Below, one piece after another: positions 8,137 to 17,245 of a DNA stretch of 64,000 nucleotides. Numbering within the stretch: position 1 is the stretch's first letter; each line of letters starts with the position of its first letter. Position numbers and translations under genes: made by a program. The notes beneath the pieces were generated by a model. It had not been told where the DNA came from, did not search any database, and saw only the letters and a program-made list of their open reading frames with translations. The stretch comes from UPXZ01 sp964634605 (GTDB lineage Bacteria > Bacteroidota > Bacteroidia > Bacteroidales > Paludibacteraceae), in assembly GCA_964634605.1 (NCBI GenBank), contig CAZWLJ010000002.1, positions 1 to 64,000 on the forward strand, read 5' to 3'.

Positions 8137-10170
8137 TTAAATTTTCTCATCGATTAAGTTGATTTTTTGCTCGAGCAAACGGCATTCTTCTTTCAGTGTA
8201 TCGATTTTTCGTTCCATTTCCTGCAGCATGCCGCCTCCTTTTTTGGACGATATACTGAGGAAGCCGATGTTGTTTTCATACGTAGCAATCTCCGATTTCA
8301 GGTGTTCGTAAGCTCTTACAAGCTTTTCACGCTCGCGGTAGAGCTTGTTTTCCCCTTTTTCACTCATGTCTTTCAGATTACTTCTGAAAGATTCAAGGCG
8401 GCGTTGTGATGCGTCGATATTAAGCGAATCAAACTGAGCATCCAGTACATTGCGGTATTCCTTATAAATTTTATCCTTTTCTTTGTAGGGCACATGTCCG
8501 ATATTATTCCATTCGGCAGCCAGGGTACGCAGTGCTGTGAGCGACTCCGATACATTTTCGGATTTCTTGAACGATTTGATTTTCTCAATCAGTTCTTTCT
8601 TCTTTTCAAAATTGAGGATTTCTTCGCTTTTTTGTCCGGTCACGTTTTTATTTCTTTGTTCGAAGAAATAATCACAGGCGCTGATAAAGCGTTTCCAGAT
8701 TTCATCCGAATACTTTTTCTGAACGGGTCCGATTAATTTCCATTCTTTCTGCATTTTCACAAATTCGTCGGAAGCTTTTTTCCAGTCGGTGCTTTCTTTC
8801 AGTTCCTCGGCTTTTTCGCAGAGACTCTTTTTCCTTTCCAGATTATCGTTCAGATTTGATTTTACAACTTTATAGAAATCTGCCTTAGCCGTAAAGAAGC
8901 TGTCGCAGGCTTTCCGGTAACGTTCGAATATCTTTTGATTGGCTTTGCGAGGTGCAAATCCAATTGTACGCCATTCTTCCTGCAGGTCGAGTATTTGTTT
9001 GGTTACATCATCCCATTCTTTGTAAGTTTTCAGCGAACTGATTTCAATAGCCTCGATTCGTTCACAAAGCGACGTTTTAGCTTCCAGATTTTGTTCCTCA
9101 ATACCTCTTATATCATCAAAATGGGCCTGATGTTTTTTGTTGATAACTGTTGAAGCAGCCTTGAAGCGATCCCAGGTTTGTTCACGCAGATCGCGTGCAA
9201 CGGGTCCGAATTCATGCCATTCTTCATGCAGTTTCTGAAGCTGACGGAATGCAGTAACTACATCTTCCTCGTTAGCAAGGGCTTCAGCAGCCTCTATAAG
9301 CTTATTTTTCGCTTCAAGATTCTTTTTGAAGTCGTATTCGCGCAATTCGTTGTTAATCTTTATCAAATCCCAGAACGATTCCTGATACTGATTGTATTGT
9401 TTCCAAAGATCATTGTTGGCCGAAGGAGGAACTTTTCCGGTGTTTTTCCAATCCTGTTGCAACTGGCGGAAAGTATTGATATTGGCAGATACATCGTCTT
9501 TGCTATCGATCAGGAGCTTCATCTGCTCGATAATATGATTTTTTTTCAGAAGATTGCTTTCTTTTTCTTTTTCAAGTTCTGCTGTGATTTTAGCTTTTTT
9601 GTTTTTATAATCTCCAAGCAACTCCTTGAATTCGTTTTCCAATTCAGTCGGATCCGGTATAAAATCGGTTTCATTTCCTCCGTTTTCGATGAATGCAGCC
9701 CGTTGCAATTCGGTTTCAATCTTGCTTTTCCTGTAAAAATTTTGCTTTATTTCCTCAACTTCCTCTTTCACTTTTTCCACATCCTGATCAATCAGCTCTT
9801 TTAATCGTTCAATCAGTTGTTCCTTCGTCATATCAGTCACTTCCGACTCTTTTTCTGTTTCAGATTTGTTTTCAGATTCCGGTACAGACAGAGGTATCGG
9901 GAGAGGAATCGCAATTTCTGATTCTGCAGTTTCTTCTTCAGGTTCTGATTCTTCTGTGATTTCCGGAGCATTTTCCGGATCCGCAGTCTCGATAGTAACC
10001 ACTTCAGGTTCAGCAGATTCCACCTGTAGTGGTTCTGAAACCGATTCCTGATCTGGTTCTATTCCGGCCGGATCACTTGTTGCTTTGCTTTCCTGTAACA
10101 TTTCTTCGGGCAAAATCTGATCGTTCAGATTCTCCTTTTCATTCAAAGAGTCTTTTGAGTTCATTTTCAT
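8137..10170 (-). CDS. DUF349 domain protein, five repeats with acidic N-terminal tail
   Basis: This is a 677-residue, strongly helical, highly charged cytoplasmic protein. The first 110 or so residues are very rich in E, P and S and look disordered. Five DUF349 repeats then follow from about residue 235 to 600. Each is marked by an (L/M)xxEW-like motif with a following (I/F)GxxP-type turn: QQDWKNTGKVP, HEEWHEFGPV, QEEWRTIGFAP, QKEWKLIGPV and AAEWNNIGHVP. The C-terminal 70 residues form a coiled coil. The function is unknown to me; DUF349 proteins are widespread in Bacteroidota and Actinobacteria. The gene has its own promoter at 10225-10232 and a shared terminator downstream. Confidence 0.88.
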   Translation of the reverse strand: MKMNSKDSLNEKENLNDQILPEEMLQESKATSDPAGIEPDQESVSEPLQVESAEPEVVTIETADPENAPEITEESEPEEETAESEIAIPLPIPLSVPESENKSETEKESEVTDMTKEQLIERLKELIDQDVEKVKEEVEEIKQNFYRKSKIETELQRAAFIENGGNETDFIPDPTELENEFKELLGDYKNKKAKITAELEKEKESNLLKKNHIIEQMKLLIDSKDDVSANINTFRQLQQDWKNTGKVPPSANNDLWKQYNQYQESFWDLIKINNELREYDFKKNLEAKNKLIEAAEALANEEDVVTAFRQLQKLHEEWHEFGPVARDLREQTWDRFKAASTVINKKHQAHFDDIRGIEEQNLEAKTSLCERIEAIEISSLKTYKEWDDVTKQILDLQEEWRTIGFAPRKANQKIFERYRKACDSFFTAKADFYKVVKSNLNDNLERKKSLCEKAEELKESTDWKKASDEFVKMQKEWKLIGPVQKKYSDEIWKRFISACDYFFEQRNKNVTGQKSEEILNFEKKKELIEKIKSFKKSENVSESLTALRTLAAEWNNIGHVPYKEKDKIYKEYRNVLDAQFDSLNIDASQRRLESFRSNLKDMSEKGENKLYREREKLVRAYEHLKSEIATYENNIGFLSISSKKGGGMLQEMERKIDTLKEECRLLEQKINLIDEKI

Positions 10171-10224
10171 TCAATTTTTTATACCGGTATTCAATTATCG
10201 GTCATCCGTATCATATAATAGAGA

Positions 10225-10232
10225 CAAAAGTA
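10225..10232 (-). promoter_or_regulatory. -7 element (TACTTTTG on minus strand)
   Basis: A perfect TAnnTTTG on the minus strand, about 55 bases before the DUF349 gene. The upstream DNA is very AT-rich, with no clear TTG at -33. Confidence 0.6.
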
Positions 10233-10269
10233 AGAAAATATTTTAAATAAAATACAGATTTTTGCTATT

Positions 10270-11052
10270 TTATTGATTTACTGTATCTGTTCTGTGTGAA
10301 ATATAGGTATTTGCCTGCCTTGAAGGATTTATCTGAATATCATTGATCATAACATGATCCGGACGTGTTACGATGAATTCGAGTGCGTCTGCAATATCTC
10401 CGGCAGTTAGCGGTTCGAGTCCTTTGTAAACGGCTTTGGCTTTATCCGTGTCACCATGATACCTTACAATGGAAAATTCGGTTTCTGCCATCCCGGGGGA
10501 GATTGAACTTACCCTTATGCCATATTTTATCAGGTCAATGCGCAATCCTTTGGTAATAGCATTCACAGCATGTTTTGTGGCACAATACACATTCCCGGTG
10601 GGATATACTTCAATACCAGCTATGGATGATATATTGACAATGTGTCCCGTCTTTCGATGAATCATTCCGGGTACAATCAGTTTGGTGATATACAAAAGTC
10701 CCTTCACGTTGGTATCAATCATTCTTTCGAAATCTTCCGGGTCGCTTTCGTCGAACGGCGATGCTCCGGCAGCAAGCCCGGCATTATTCACAAGCAAATC
10801 AATCTGACTGAACTCCGCGGGTAACGAGTTCAATGCCTTTTCACAGGCATTCTTATCGCGCACATCAAAGTTCAAAGCAAGAACATCCGATTTGAATTGT
10901 TCTTCAATTTCTTTCACGAGTGTATCGAGCAATTCCTTGCGCCTTCCGGTAACCACCAGATTATATCCCAGACCGGCAAGCCTGAGTGCTATGGCTCGTC
11001 CGAATCCCGATGTTGCTCCTGTTACGAGTGCTGTTTTCATGCGTTTCGTCAT
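10270..11052 (-). CDS. SDR-family NAD(P)-dependent oxidoreductase
   Basis: This classical short-chain dehydrogenase/reductase has 260 residues. The cofactor motif TGATSGFG lies near the N-terminus, NNAG near residue 90, the catalytic Ser in NISSIAG, and the YCATK active-site Tyr/Lys around residue 160. Overall it resembles the YdfG group, which reduces 3-hydroxy acids or serine-type substrates; the true substrate cannot be read from the sequence. An alternative start four codons in (11040) is equally possible. It lies 27 bases after ribBA on the same strand and is probably co-transcribed with the LptF/G-type permease and ribBA. Confidence 0.93.
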   Translation of the reverse strand: MTKRMKTALVTGATSGFGRAIALRLAGLGYNLVVTGRRKELLDTLVKEIEEQFKSDVLALNFDVRDKNACEKALNSLPAEFSQIDLLVNNAGLAAGASPFDESDPEDFERMIDTNVKGLLYITKLIVPGMIHRKTGHIVNISSIAGIEVYPTGNVYCATKHAVNAITKGLRIDLIKYGIRVSSISPGMAETEFSIVRYHGDTDKAKAVYKGLEPLTAGDIADALEFIVTRPDHVMINDIQINPSRQANTYISHRTDTVNQ

Positions 11053-11079
11053 TTTTTAGTCTGATTTGACAGCCGGAAG

Positions 11080-12294
11080 TTACTTCCCTGCGAATTTCAG
11101 TTTATGTCCCATTCTTTCCTTTTTGGTCTGCATATAGAACGCGTTGAATTTGTTAGGTTCTACTTCCAGCGGTACATTTTCAACCACTGAAAGACCGTAT
11201 GCCTCCAGTCCTATTCTCTTTTTCGGGTTATTAGTCATAAGCCGGATTTTTGTCACTCCAATTTCTCTCAGAATCTGCGCACCAATTCCATAATCGCGTT
11301 CGTCGGCATTAAAACCAAGGTGAAGGTTGGCATCAACAGTATCGAGTCCCTCTTCCTGGAGTTTATATGCTTTTATTTTATTCATCAGGCCGATACCACG
11401 TCCTTCCTGATTCATGTAAACCAGCACGCCTTTTCCTTCCTTTTCTATCATATCAAGTGCTTTGTGTAGCTGTTCGCCACATTCGCAACGCATGGATCCG
11501 AAAATATCACCCGTGATGCATGATGAATGCACACGTACTAAAACCGGCTCATCAGGTAGCCATGTCCCTTTAATTAAGGCAACATGTTCGAGTCCGTTTG
11601 ATATCTGACGAAAAGGAATGAGTTTGAAATGTCCGTGTACAGTTGGCATTTCAACCTGCACACCCTGCTGTATGAGCGACTCGGTACGAATCCGATAGGC
11701 TATCAGGTCGGCTATGGTTATTATTTTCATATCATACACTTCAGCCAGTTCGAAGAGTTGTGGCAGGCGCGCCATAGTTCCGTCTTCGTTCATTATTTCG
11801 ATCAGCACTCCCGCCGGATTAAGACCAGCCAGGCGTGCTAAATCTACCGATGCTTCGGTATGACCAGCTCGTCGTAATACTCCTTTGGATTTTGCTCTAA
11901 GCGGGAATATATGTCCCGGCCGCCCGAATGTTTCGGGAGTGGAATCAGAATCTGCCAGCGCACGAATGGTAGCAGCCCTGTCGGCAGCCGAGACACCTGT
12001 AGTGCAACCCTCAAGTTTATCCACACTTATGGTGAATGGTGTTGAATGGATGGAGGTATTCACTTCGGCCTGCATGCCCAGATCCAGTTCATCGCATCTT
12101 TCTTCGGTAAGCGGCGCGCAAAGCACACCTCTTCCGTTTTTAAGCATGAAATTGACCATTTGGGGAGTGATTTTTTCTGCAGCACATATAAAATCTCCTT
12201 CATTCTCACGGTCCTCATCATCAACAACGATTACGATTTTACCATTCCGTATATCTTCAATGGCATCTTCTATTTTATCAATTTTTTCTTTCAT
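11080..12294 (-). CDS. ribBA: Bifunctional DHBP synthase / GTP cyclohydrolase II (RibBA)
   Basis: This 404-residue riboflavin biosynthesis enzyme has two domains. The N-terminal domain (about 1-200) is 3,4-dihydroxy-2-butanone-4-phosphate synthase, with the acidic metal-binding motif DDEDRENEGDF and the later RRAGHTEASVDL block. The C-terminal domain (about 205-400) is GTP cyclohydrolase II, with zinc cysteines in SSCITGDIFGSMRCECGEQ, then NQEGRGIGL and the NPKK motif. I chose the ATG at 12294; a longer GTG-initiated frame to 12318 only adds eight non-conserved residues. The gene lies between the LptF/G permease and the SDR gene, 58 and 27 bases away. No FMN riboswitch is visible in the short upstream gap. 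Confidence 0.96.
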   Translation of the reverse strand: MKEKIDKIEDAIEDIRNGKIVIVVDDEDRENEGDFICAAEKITPQMVNFMLKNGRGVLCAPLTEERCDELDLGMQAEVNTSIHSTPFTISVDKLEGCTTGVSAADRAATIRALADSDSTPETFGRPGHIFPLRAKSKGVLRRAGHTEASVDLARLAGLNPAGVLIEIMNEDGTMARLPQLFELAEVYDMKIITIADLIAYRIRTESLIQQGVQVEMPTVHGHFKLIPFRQISNGLEHVALIKGTWLPDEPVLVRVHSSCITGDIFGSMRCECGEQLHKALDMIEKEGKGVLVYMNQEGRGIGLMNKIKAYKLQEEGLDTVDANLHLGFNADERDYGIGAQILREIGVTKIRLMTNNPKKRIGLEAYGLSVVENVPLEVEPNKFNAFYMQTKKERMGHKLKFAGK

Positions 12295-12352
12295 AGTTAT
12301 ATTATTTAGGAGAACCACATCCGGTTTCTCTGAAAAACATTGTGATTATCTG

Positions 12353-13861
12353 CTAATTAACTGATTTATATTTGTTTCTCCGGAAATAATTCCGTAAGTT
12401 GTCGAAAATCTTTACATAGGACTCTGTGCGGAAGAAACTTGCATCTGTCACCGCTTTCCAGGTAAGAAACAAACCGAGCGGAAAAAGTACAGCAGAACTT
12501 AACCACATGCCTTCAAAGACTTGCCAGAATCCCTCACGAGCCATTTTATAGCCGGTAGTATCAATGATGTAATAAATAACAAACAACACCACTGATACAA
12601 CAATCGGAAATCCAAGTCCTCCTTTACGGATAATCGCTCCGAGGGGAGCCCCGATAAAAAAGAAAATCAGACAGGCGAATGACAAAGTAAATCTTCTGTG
12701 CCACTCTATCTGATGACGGCGTACAGTCATTGTGGGATCTACAAGCATTATTCTGTTATAATCGATTTTATCTTTCATTGACTGGGCACTTTGGCGGGCT
12801 ACTGTTATCGCTTCTTCCATTTGCTGCTGATTAAGCGACAGGAAAAGCGAATCGGCTGAATAATTTTTCTCCACTACTTCTTCCGTTAATACCTGCTCCT
12901 GCAATTCTTCATCTGTCATGAGAGGTATCTCATCAATATTTGAAGCATTTCTTACACCCATAAACTGTGTGGTAATCATCTCCCTGCCCTGCTCATCACC
13001 GCGTGCCTGTACTATTTTTGACACCGAATCAATCGTTTGGGTAAGTTCCACCACGTTTTTGCTTACATGCTGGTCTTTTAACAGCGATTCGTCGTACCTA
13101 TTAAATTCAGTATCGAAATCAAGCAGGAGATCTTTTGTCTGAAACGTTTCACGACGATACGGAATACTGCTTGAATTGTATCCGGAACTTTGTTGCCGCA
13201 TATTTTCGAAACTTTCCCCGGAATATATACTGAATTTCAGATATTTATTATCTGCAGTGAACTGCACACGTCCCGAATCGGCAAGAGTAACCGAGGCGTT
13301 GTCAAATCCTTTTGAAAAATCATAGATCATCAGGTCTCTGAGTAGTTTTTTATCGGGATCTTTTTCACGAACATAGAGGTTGTAGCCATCAATTCCTTTA
13401 TAAAATTCACCTTCCGGAATGTCAAATTCGGGTGATTTCTGCCGCAGGGATAAAATAAGAGTCCAGAGCTTCTGTTGCGCTACGGGAAGTACATTGTTCG
13501 AAAAGAAAAATGCAAGAATGCAAATAATGGAGATAAAAACAATAAGTCCCCGCATCATTCTGAAGAGCGAAATTCCAGCCGATTTCATCGCTGTAAGTTC
13601 AAAATGTTCGCCCAGATTTCCAAAATTCATCAGAGCGGCAAGTAATATGGCTAATGGCAAAGCCATCGGTACTGTCTGCAACGTAGCATACCAGAAAAAT
13701 TCAGCCAGCACGCCCCAGCTTACACCCTTACCGATTAATTCGGCCATGTGCTTCCATGTAAACTGCATAAGCAAAATAAGCATGCAAATGAAGAATGTCA
13801 TGAAAAAATAAGCTAAAAATGACCGGACAATATATCTGTCTATTTTTTTAATACCAAGCAT
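12353..13861 (-). CDS. LptF/LptG (YjgP/YjgQ) family permease
   Basis: This 502-residue inner-membrane protein has three N-terminal membrane helices (about 15-40, 55-80, 100-125), a large periplasmic jellyroll-type region (about 130-385) and three C-terminal helices. That is the LptF/LptG layout. These proteins pair with the LptB ATPase to extract lipopolysaccharide from the inner membrane and pass it to LptC/LptA. The periplasmic part is longer than in E. coli because of a charged, Q/E-rich stretch around 255-370. Conserved features include LDRYIV-like DRYIVRSF at the start and a hydrophobic FIGAPLGAIIRKGG near the C-terminal helices. It leads the apparent operon with ribBA and the SDR gene. 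Confidence 0.9.
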   Translation of the reverse strand: MLGIKKIDRYIVRSFLAYFFMTFFICMLILLMQFTWKHMAELIGKGVSWGVLAEFFWYATLQTVPMALPLAILLAALMNFGNLGEHFELTAMKSAGISLFRMMRGLIVFISIICILAFFFSNNVLPVAQQKLWTLILSLRQKSPEFDIPEGEFYKGIDGYNLYVREKDPDKKLLRDLMIYDFSKGFDNASVTLADSGRVQFTADNKYLKFSIYSGESFENMRQQSSGYNSSSIPYRRETFQTKDLLLDFDTEFNRYDESLLKDQHVSKNVVELTQTIDSVSKIVQARGDEQGREMITTQFMGVRNASNIDEIPLMTDEELQEQVLTEEVVEKNYSADSLFLSLNQQQMEEAITVARQSAQSMKDKIDYNRIMLVDPTMTVRRHQIEWHRRFTLSFACLIFFFIGAPLGAIIRKGGLGFPIVVSVVLFVIYYIIDTTGYKMAREGFWQVFEGMWLSSAVLFPLGLFLTWKAVTDASFFRTESYVKIFDNLRNYFRRNKYKSVN

Positions 13862-13937
13862 AGAAAATCTAATTTTTATCAGTGAACAAAAATACTCAAT
13901 TTTCGACAGACTGAAGCAGATATTTACAAGAATTAAA

Positions 13938-15302
13938 TTATATCAAAGCGTTGTCTTTTTTGAATTTTCTGACAAAAAATACCATCGTGGTGGTCGTTAC
14001 AATCACAGACAACGAGTCAGCTACGGGCATCGAAGCCCAGACACCATTTAATCCGAAGATTGGCGGTAAAAAAATCAGACATGGAATGAGGAATAGCACC
14101 TGACGGGTAAGACTCAGTGTCATAGATATCCTGGCTTTTCCTATCGATTGAAAAAAGTTGGTAATTACAACCTGAGAGCCAATCAGGGGGAAAACCGTTA
14201 CCGAAATTCTCAATGCTGTGGCTGCCAAATGCTTTAATTCCTCGTCATTTGTAAAAAGACTTGCAAGCGTATAAGGGAAAAACGTTCCCATCACAAAACC
14301 TGCTGTTGACACAACTGTAGCAGCTATCGCCGTTTTTTTCAATGCCGAATACATCCGGTCGTATTTCCGTGCTCCGTAGTTGAATCCGAGTATTGGCTGT
14401 GCTCCCTGGTTCAGGCCGATGATAAACATGATAACCAGAGTTGCTATCCCGTTCTGAATACCTAGTGCTCCCATTGCCAGATCACCGCCATGTTTTATAA
14501 GTGCACGATTAATTAGAATTACAGTTATACTTGCAGCAATCTGCATGCTGAATGGTGACATGCCAATATTCAGGATTGACTTTACAATCTGCGAATCGAG
14601 TCTGAAATTTTTTCTGTGAAAACGGATATTCGCTTTTTTATTGAAAAAATGCAGCATTACCCAAATCATACCGATAAAAAAAGCAATATTAGTGGCATAA
14701 GCTGCTCCTGCAATACCCATTTTAAAGACAAATATAAACACAGGCGCCAGCGTCACATTGACTAAAGCACTGATAATCATGGTAATCATGGCTTTTTTCG
14801 GATATCCGGAAGCCCGCATGATGCTGTTGAAACCAAATAAAAGCGCAGATAATATAGTTCCCGGAATGATAATCTGCATAAATTCCCTGGCGTACTTCAG
14901 AGTGTTTTCGCTTCCTCCGAACATAACAAGAATCGGATTCAAAAAAATGAGAGAAAAAGCAATAATCGAAACAGAAATGATTATGGTAAGTGTAAACGCG
15001 TTGCCAAGAATCTGCTCAGCACGGTTACGGTCACCTTCACCAAGACGAATAGAAATACGTGACGCGGCTCCTGCTCCCACCAGCATACTGAATGCCGACA
15101 GGAAATTCATGAAAGGAAAAGTAAGTGCAAGTCCGGAAATAGCCATAGGGCCAACTCCAAGACCAATGTACATACGATCGATTATATTGTAAAGCGATGA
15201 CACCATTGTTCCCACAATAGCTGGTAGCGTGTACATCCAGAGCAGTTTGCCCACACTCATGGTACTTAGTTTGCTGTCTGCATTATGTTGAGAATCCGAC
15301 AT
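13938..15302 (-). CDS. MATE family efflux transporter
   Basis: This 454-residue polytopic membrane protein has about twelve hydrophobic segments in two similar halves, the usual MATE length and layout. The N-terminal MSVGKLLWMYTLPAIVGTMVSSLYNIIDRMYIG and the mid-protein GLNQGAQPILGFNYGA block are typical of the family. MATE proteins export cationic or drug-like compounds using Na+ or H+ gradients; the substrate here is unknown. It is probably a single-gene unit: 76 bases separate it from the LptF/G gene downstream, and no clear TAnnTTTG is visible upstream. Confidence 0.93.
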   Translation of the reverse strand: MSDSQHNADSKLSTMSVGKLLWMYTLPAIVGTMVSSLYNIIDRMYIGLGVGPMAISGLALTFPFMNFLSAFSMLVGAGAASRISIRLGEGDRNRAEQILGNAFTLTIIISVSIIAFSLIFLNPILVMFGGSENTLKYAREFMQIIIPGTILSALLFGFNSIMRASGYPKKAMITMIISALVNVTLAPVFIFVFKMGIAGAAYATNIAFFIGMIWVMLHFFNKKANIRFHRKNFRLDSQIVKSILNIGMSPFSMQIAASITVILINRALIKHGGDLAMGALGIQNGIATLVIMFIIGLNQGAQPILGFNYGARKYDRMYSALKKTAIAATVVSTAGFVMGTFFPYTLASLFTNDEELKHLAATALRISVTVFPLIGSQVVITNFFQSIGKARISMTLSLTRQVLFLIPCLIFLPPIFGLNGVWASMPVADSLSVIVTTTTMVFFVRKFKKDNALI

Positions 15303-15445
15303 TCTATAAGATATTACCCGTACAGGGTATCTGATTTAATTATTTGATATTGAAATGTATTACTGACTCAGCTTTTAGAAATAAAAATCGGTTTCACTTA
15401 CAGTAAAACCGACCGTTTTGCTCAAAACTTTCGTTCATTTATAAA

Positions 15446-16129
15446 TTAAAATTCGTACTCAAAACAAACATACCACCCTTTTATTTTCTGAGAATAATTT
15501 TTATTCCGGCTGATATTATTCATTCCCCAGTCGTAACCGCTTCTGACGCGATAATTTTTCCATTGTAAACCACCTCCTGCTCCCAACTGGATATTAATTC
15601 GTCTTAAGTCATTTTTATATAAGTTATAACTGCCGCTCACAGGATAATTCAACGGATTGGTCGGTGCCGGATCGAGCACTGAGGGTGTAAATTTCACGTC
15701 TTCAGATTGTGCCAGTCCGATATTGAAATCGGGACCTGCATATGCAAACAGTTTCATCCCCCAGAAAATGGGAAGCGTGTAAGTTAAACGTGCGGGAATA
15801 TCAAGAAAATGTCCGGAATAATTGAAAAACGCAGTATCACTATGTGCGTACAATTGCTCGCGATCTCCGAAAGCAAATGAATACCTGAGTCCGGTCTCCA
15901 CTCCAAACCCCCGTTTTAAAGGAAATTCAACGTTCACTCCGCCTCTGATAACATGATAAGGTGATGTGACATTGTAGTCCCCGTATCGAAAATTCTGTCC
16001 GTAACCTGCTTCAGCCCTGAATACCGGTCCGGAGTTTACGGATTGAACTGTATCTTTTTTCTGGGTTTGAGCTTGCATTGATATCAATATTGCAGAAAAA
16101 AATGCAAGTAGAAAATATCTGTATTTCAT
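15446..16129 (-). CDS. Outer-membrane beta-barrel protein (porin-like family), copy 1
   Basis: This 227-residue protein has a signal peptide (cleavage near SMQAQ). The rest is alternating polar and hydrophobic beta strands that end in an aromatic residue (CFEYEF), as expected for outer-membrane barrels. The block YAGPDFNIGLAQS and the pattern GAGGGLQWKNYRVRSGYDWGMNNIS are shared with the two genes at 16418 and 17246 (GPSLNYAYS / GPNFNYALS; RGGYDWGLLN / RFSYDWGMLD). The three are therefore paralogs of one small barrel family (PorT/OMP_b-brl-like). The function is unknown. A -7 element lies about 155 bases upstream, leaving a long 5' leader. Confidence 0.85.
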   Translation of the reverse strand: MKYRYFLLAFFSAILISMQAQTQKKDTVQSVNSGPVFRAEAGYGQNFRYGDYNVTSPYHVIRGGVNVEFPLKRGFGVETGLRYSFAFGDREQLYAHSDTAFFNYSGHFLDIPARLTYTLPIFWGMKLFAYAGPDFNIGLAQSEDVKFTPSVLDPAPTNPLNYPVSGSYNLYKNDLRRINIQLGAGGGLQWKNYRVRSGYDWGMNNISRNKNYSQKIKGWYVCFEYEF

Positions 16130-16282
16130 TCTTTTTTTATTTTTAATTGTTGTTGCAAAGCTTCACCCCGTTTGCAGCGGGAATCTGCTCTGAACCTGAT
16201 CTTTTCGTTAAGCTCTTGTTTATACTGCTTGTTTCAGGAATAGAAATGCTATTTTGGACAGATTTTTATTGATTTAACTCTG

Positions 16283-16290
16283 CAAAAGTA
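16283..16290 (-). promoter_or_regulatory. -7 element (TACTTTTG on minus strand) with long leader
   Basis: Perfect TAnnTTTG on the minus strand in the 288-base gap 16130-16417. The leader between it and the start at 16129 holds a small CCCG/CGGG hairpin near 16170; I recognise no known RNA element there. Confidence 0.5.
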
Positions 16291-16417
16291 ATGAAAATAC
16301 CTTCACCTGCATTATTCTAAAACCTTTATTAACATTGATTCAGGTCTTGAATTCCTCAATCAGAATGCTCGTGTGAGGGATTTTATTTGTTCCGGAATTT
16401 CTAAAAATTACTTTCAG

Positions 16418-17104
16418 TTAAAATGTGTAGCCCAGTGAAATTTTCAGATCGTTGGAGCGTAACCGGGCATCAGGAAGAACTGTACGGTTCAACAGGCCCC
16501 AGTCATATCCGCCTCTGAGCGACACTCCCATATACTGTACTCCGATACCTGCCCCTAACTGTAAATCCAGCGCGCTGTAGTTGCCTGGAGATTGGTAAAT
16601 ATTCAGTCCCTGGGTCTTATTTGTAAGCTTGTTGTCGACAAAATTTTCGGTTTGTACTATTTTGCTGTATGCATAATTCAGACTCGGTCCGGCAATAATT
16701 ATCAGATTGAATTCGTCAGCCAAAGGGAATGAGTACATAAAGCGAAGTGGCACATCAAATGCAGTGAGCTTATTACGATCCTGATACCAGGTGCCAAGGT
16801 TTTTTTTAAGCGATAACTGGCTGCTGTTAATGCTTACTCCGCTAAAATAGTTAAACAGTAATCCCGTCTGAAGCGCCACCTGCTCGCTGAAATTGAATTT
16901 CAAAACCGGACCGGCATGAAATCCGCTCAGATTATTTTGACTGATTGCCGGATTTTTAACACTTCTCGAATCCTTAAGTTTTGGCATAGTATGACCATAT
17001 CCGGCCACAATCCCGAATTCTACTTTTTTATCCTGCGCTTTGAGTGTAAATGCTGATAAGACCAATATAATTACGACCGCTAAGAAACCGTCTCTTTTCA
17101 TCAT
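16418..17104 (-). CDS. Outer-membrane beta-barrel protein, copy 2
   Basis: This 228-residue member of the same small barrel family as its two neighbours has a signal peptide ending near LKAQ and a final strand ending SLGYTF. The conserved blocks VAGYGHTMPKL, GLLFNYFSG, PLRFMYSFPL, AGPSLNYAYS and GVSLRGGYDWGLLN line up with the flanking paralogs. About 28 residues before the C-terminus an invariant YDWG motif recurs in all three. The function is unknown; tandem expansions of such barrels are common in Bacteroidota. It appears to have its own promoter at 17132-17139. Confidence 0.85.
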   Translation of the reverse strand: MMKRDGFLAVVIILVLSAFTLKAQDKKVEFGIVAGYGHTMPKLKDSRSVKNPAISQNNLSGFHAGPVLKFNFSEQVALQTGLLFNYFSGVSINSSQLSLKKNLGTWYQDRNKLTAFDVPLRFMYSFPLADEFNLIIIAGPSLNYAYSKIVQTENFVDNKLTNKTQGLNIYQSPGNYSALDLQLGAGIGVQYMGVSLRGGYDWGLLNRTVLPDARLRSNDLKISLGYTF

Positions 17105-17131
17105 AATCGTTTATTTTATTATTTTTGATTG

Positions 17132-17139
17132 CAAAGATA
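17132..17139 (-). promoter_or_regulatory. -7 element (TATCTTTG on minus strand)
   Basis: Perfect TAnnTTTG on the minus strand, 28 bases before the start of the copy-2 barrel gene, giving a short leader. Confidence 0.6.
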
Positions 17140-17245
17140 ATCAAATCATTGCTTTCATTAAAATTCTTGTTTGTCTATTTAAAAATAAAACCAGCCGCGA
17201 TAATTCATCGGGCTGATTTCATAGTTAACTAATGTTTTATGCTTT

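Noticed and set aside
9178..9804. Long plus-strand open frame (208 codons) opposite the DUF349 gene
   Set aside because: It is Phe/Leu-rich, mirrors the Lys/Glu-rich codons of the real gene and has no domain or start signal.
12295..12352. FMN riboswitch before ribBA
   Set aside because: The gap is only 58 bases and contains none of the conserved RFN element.
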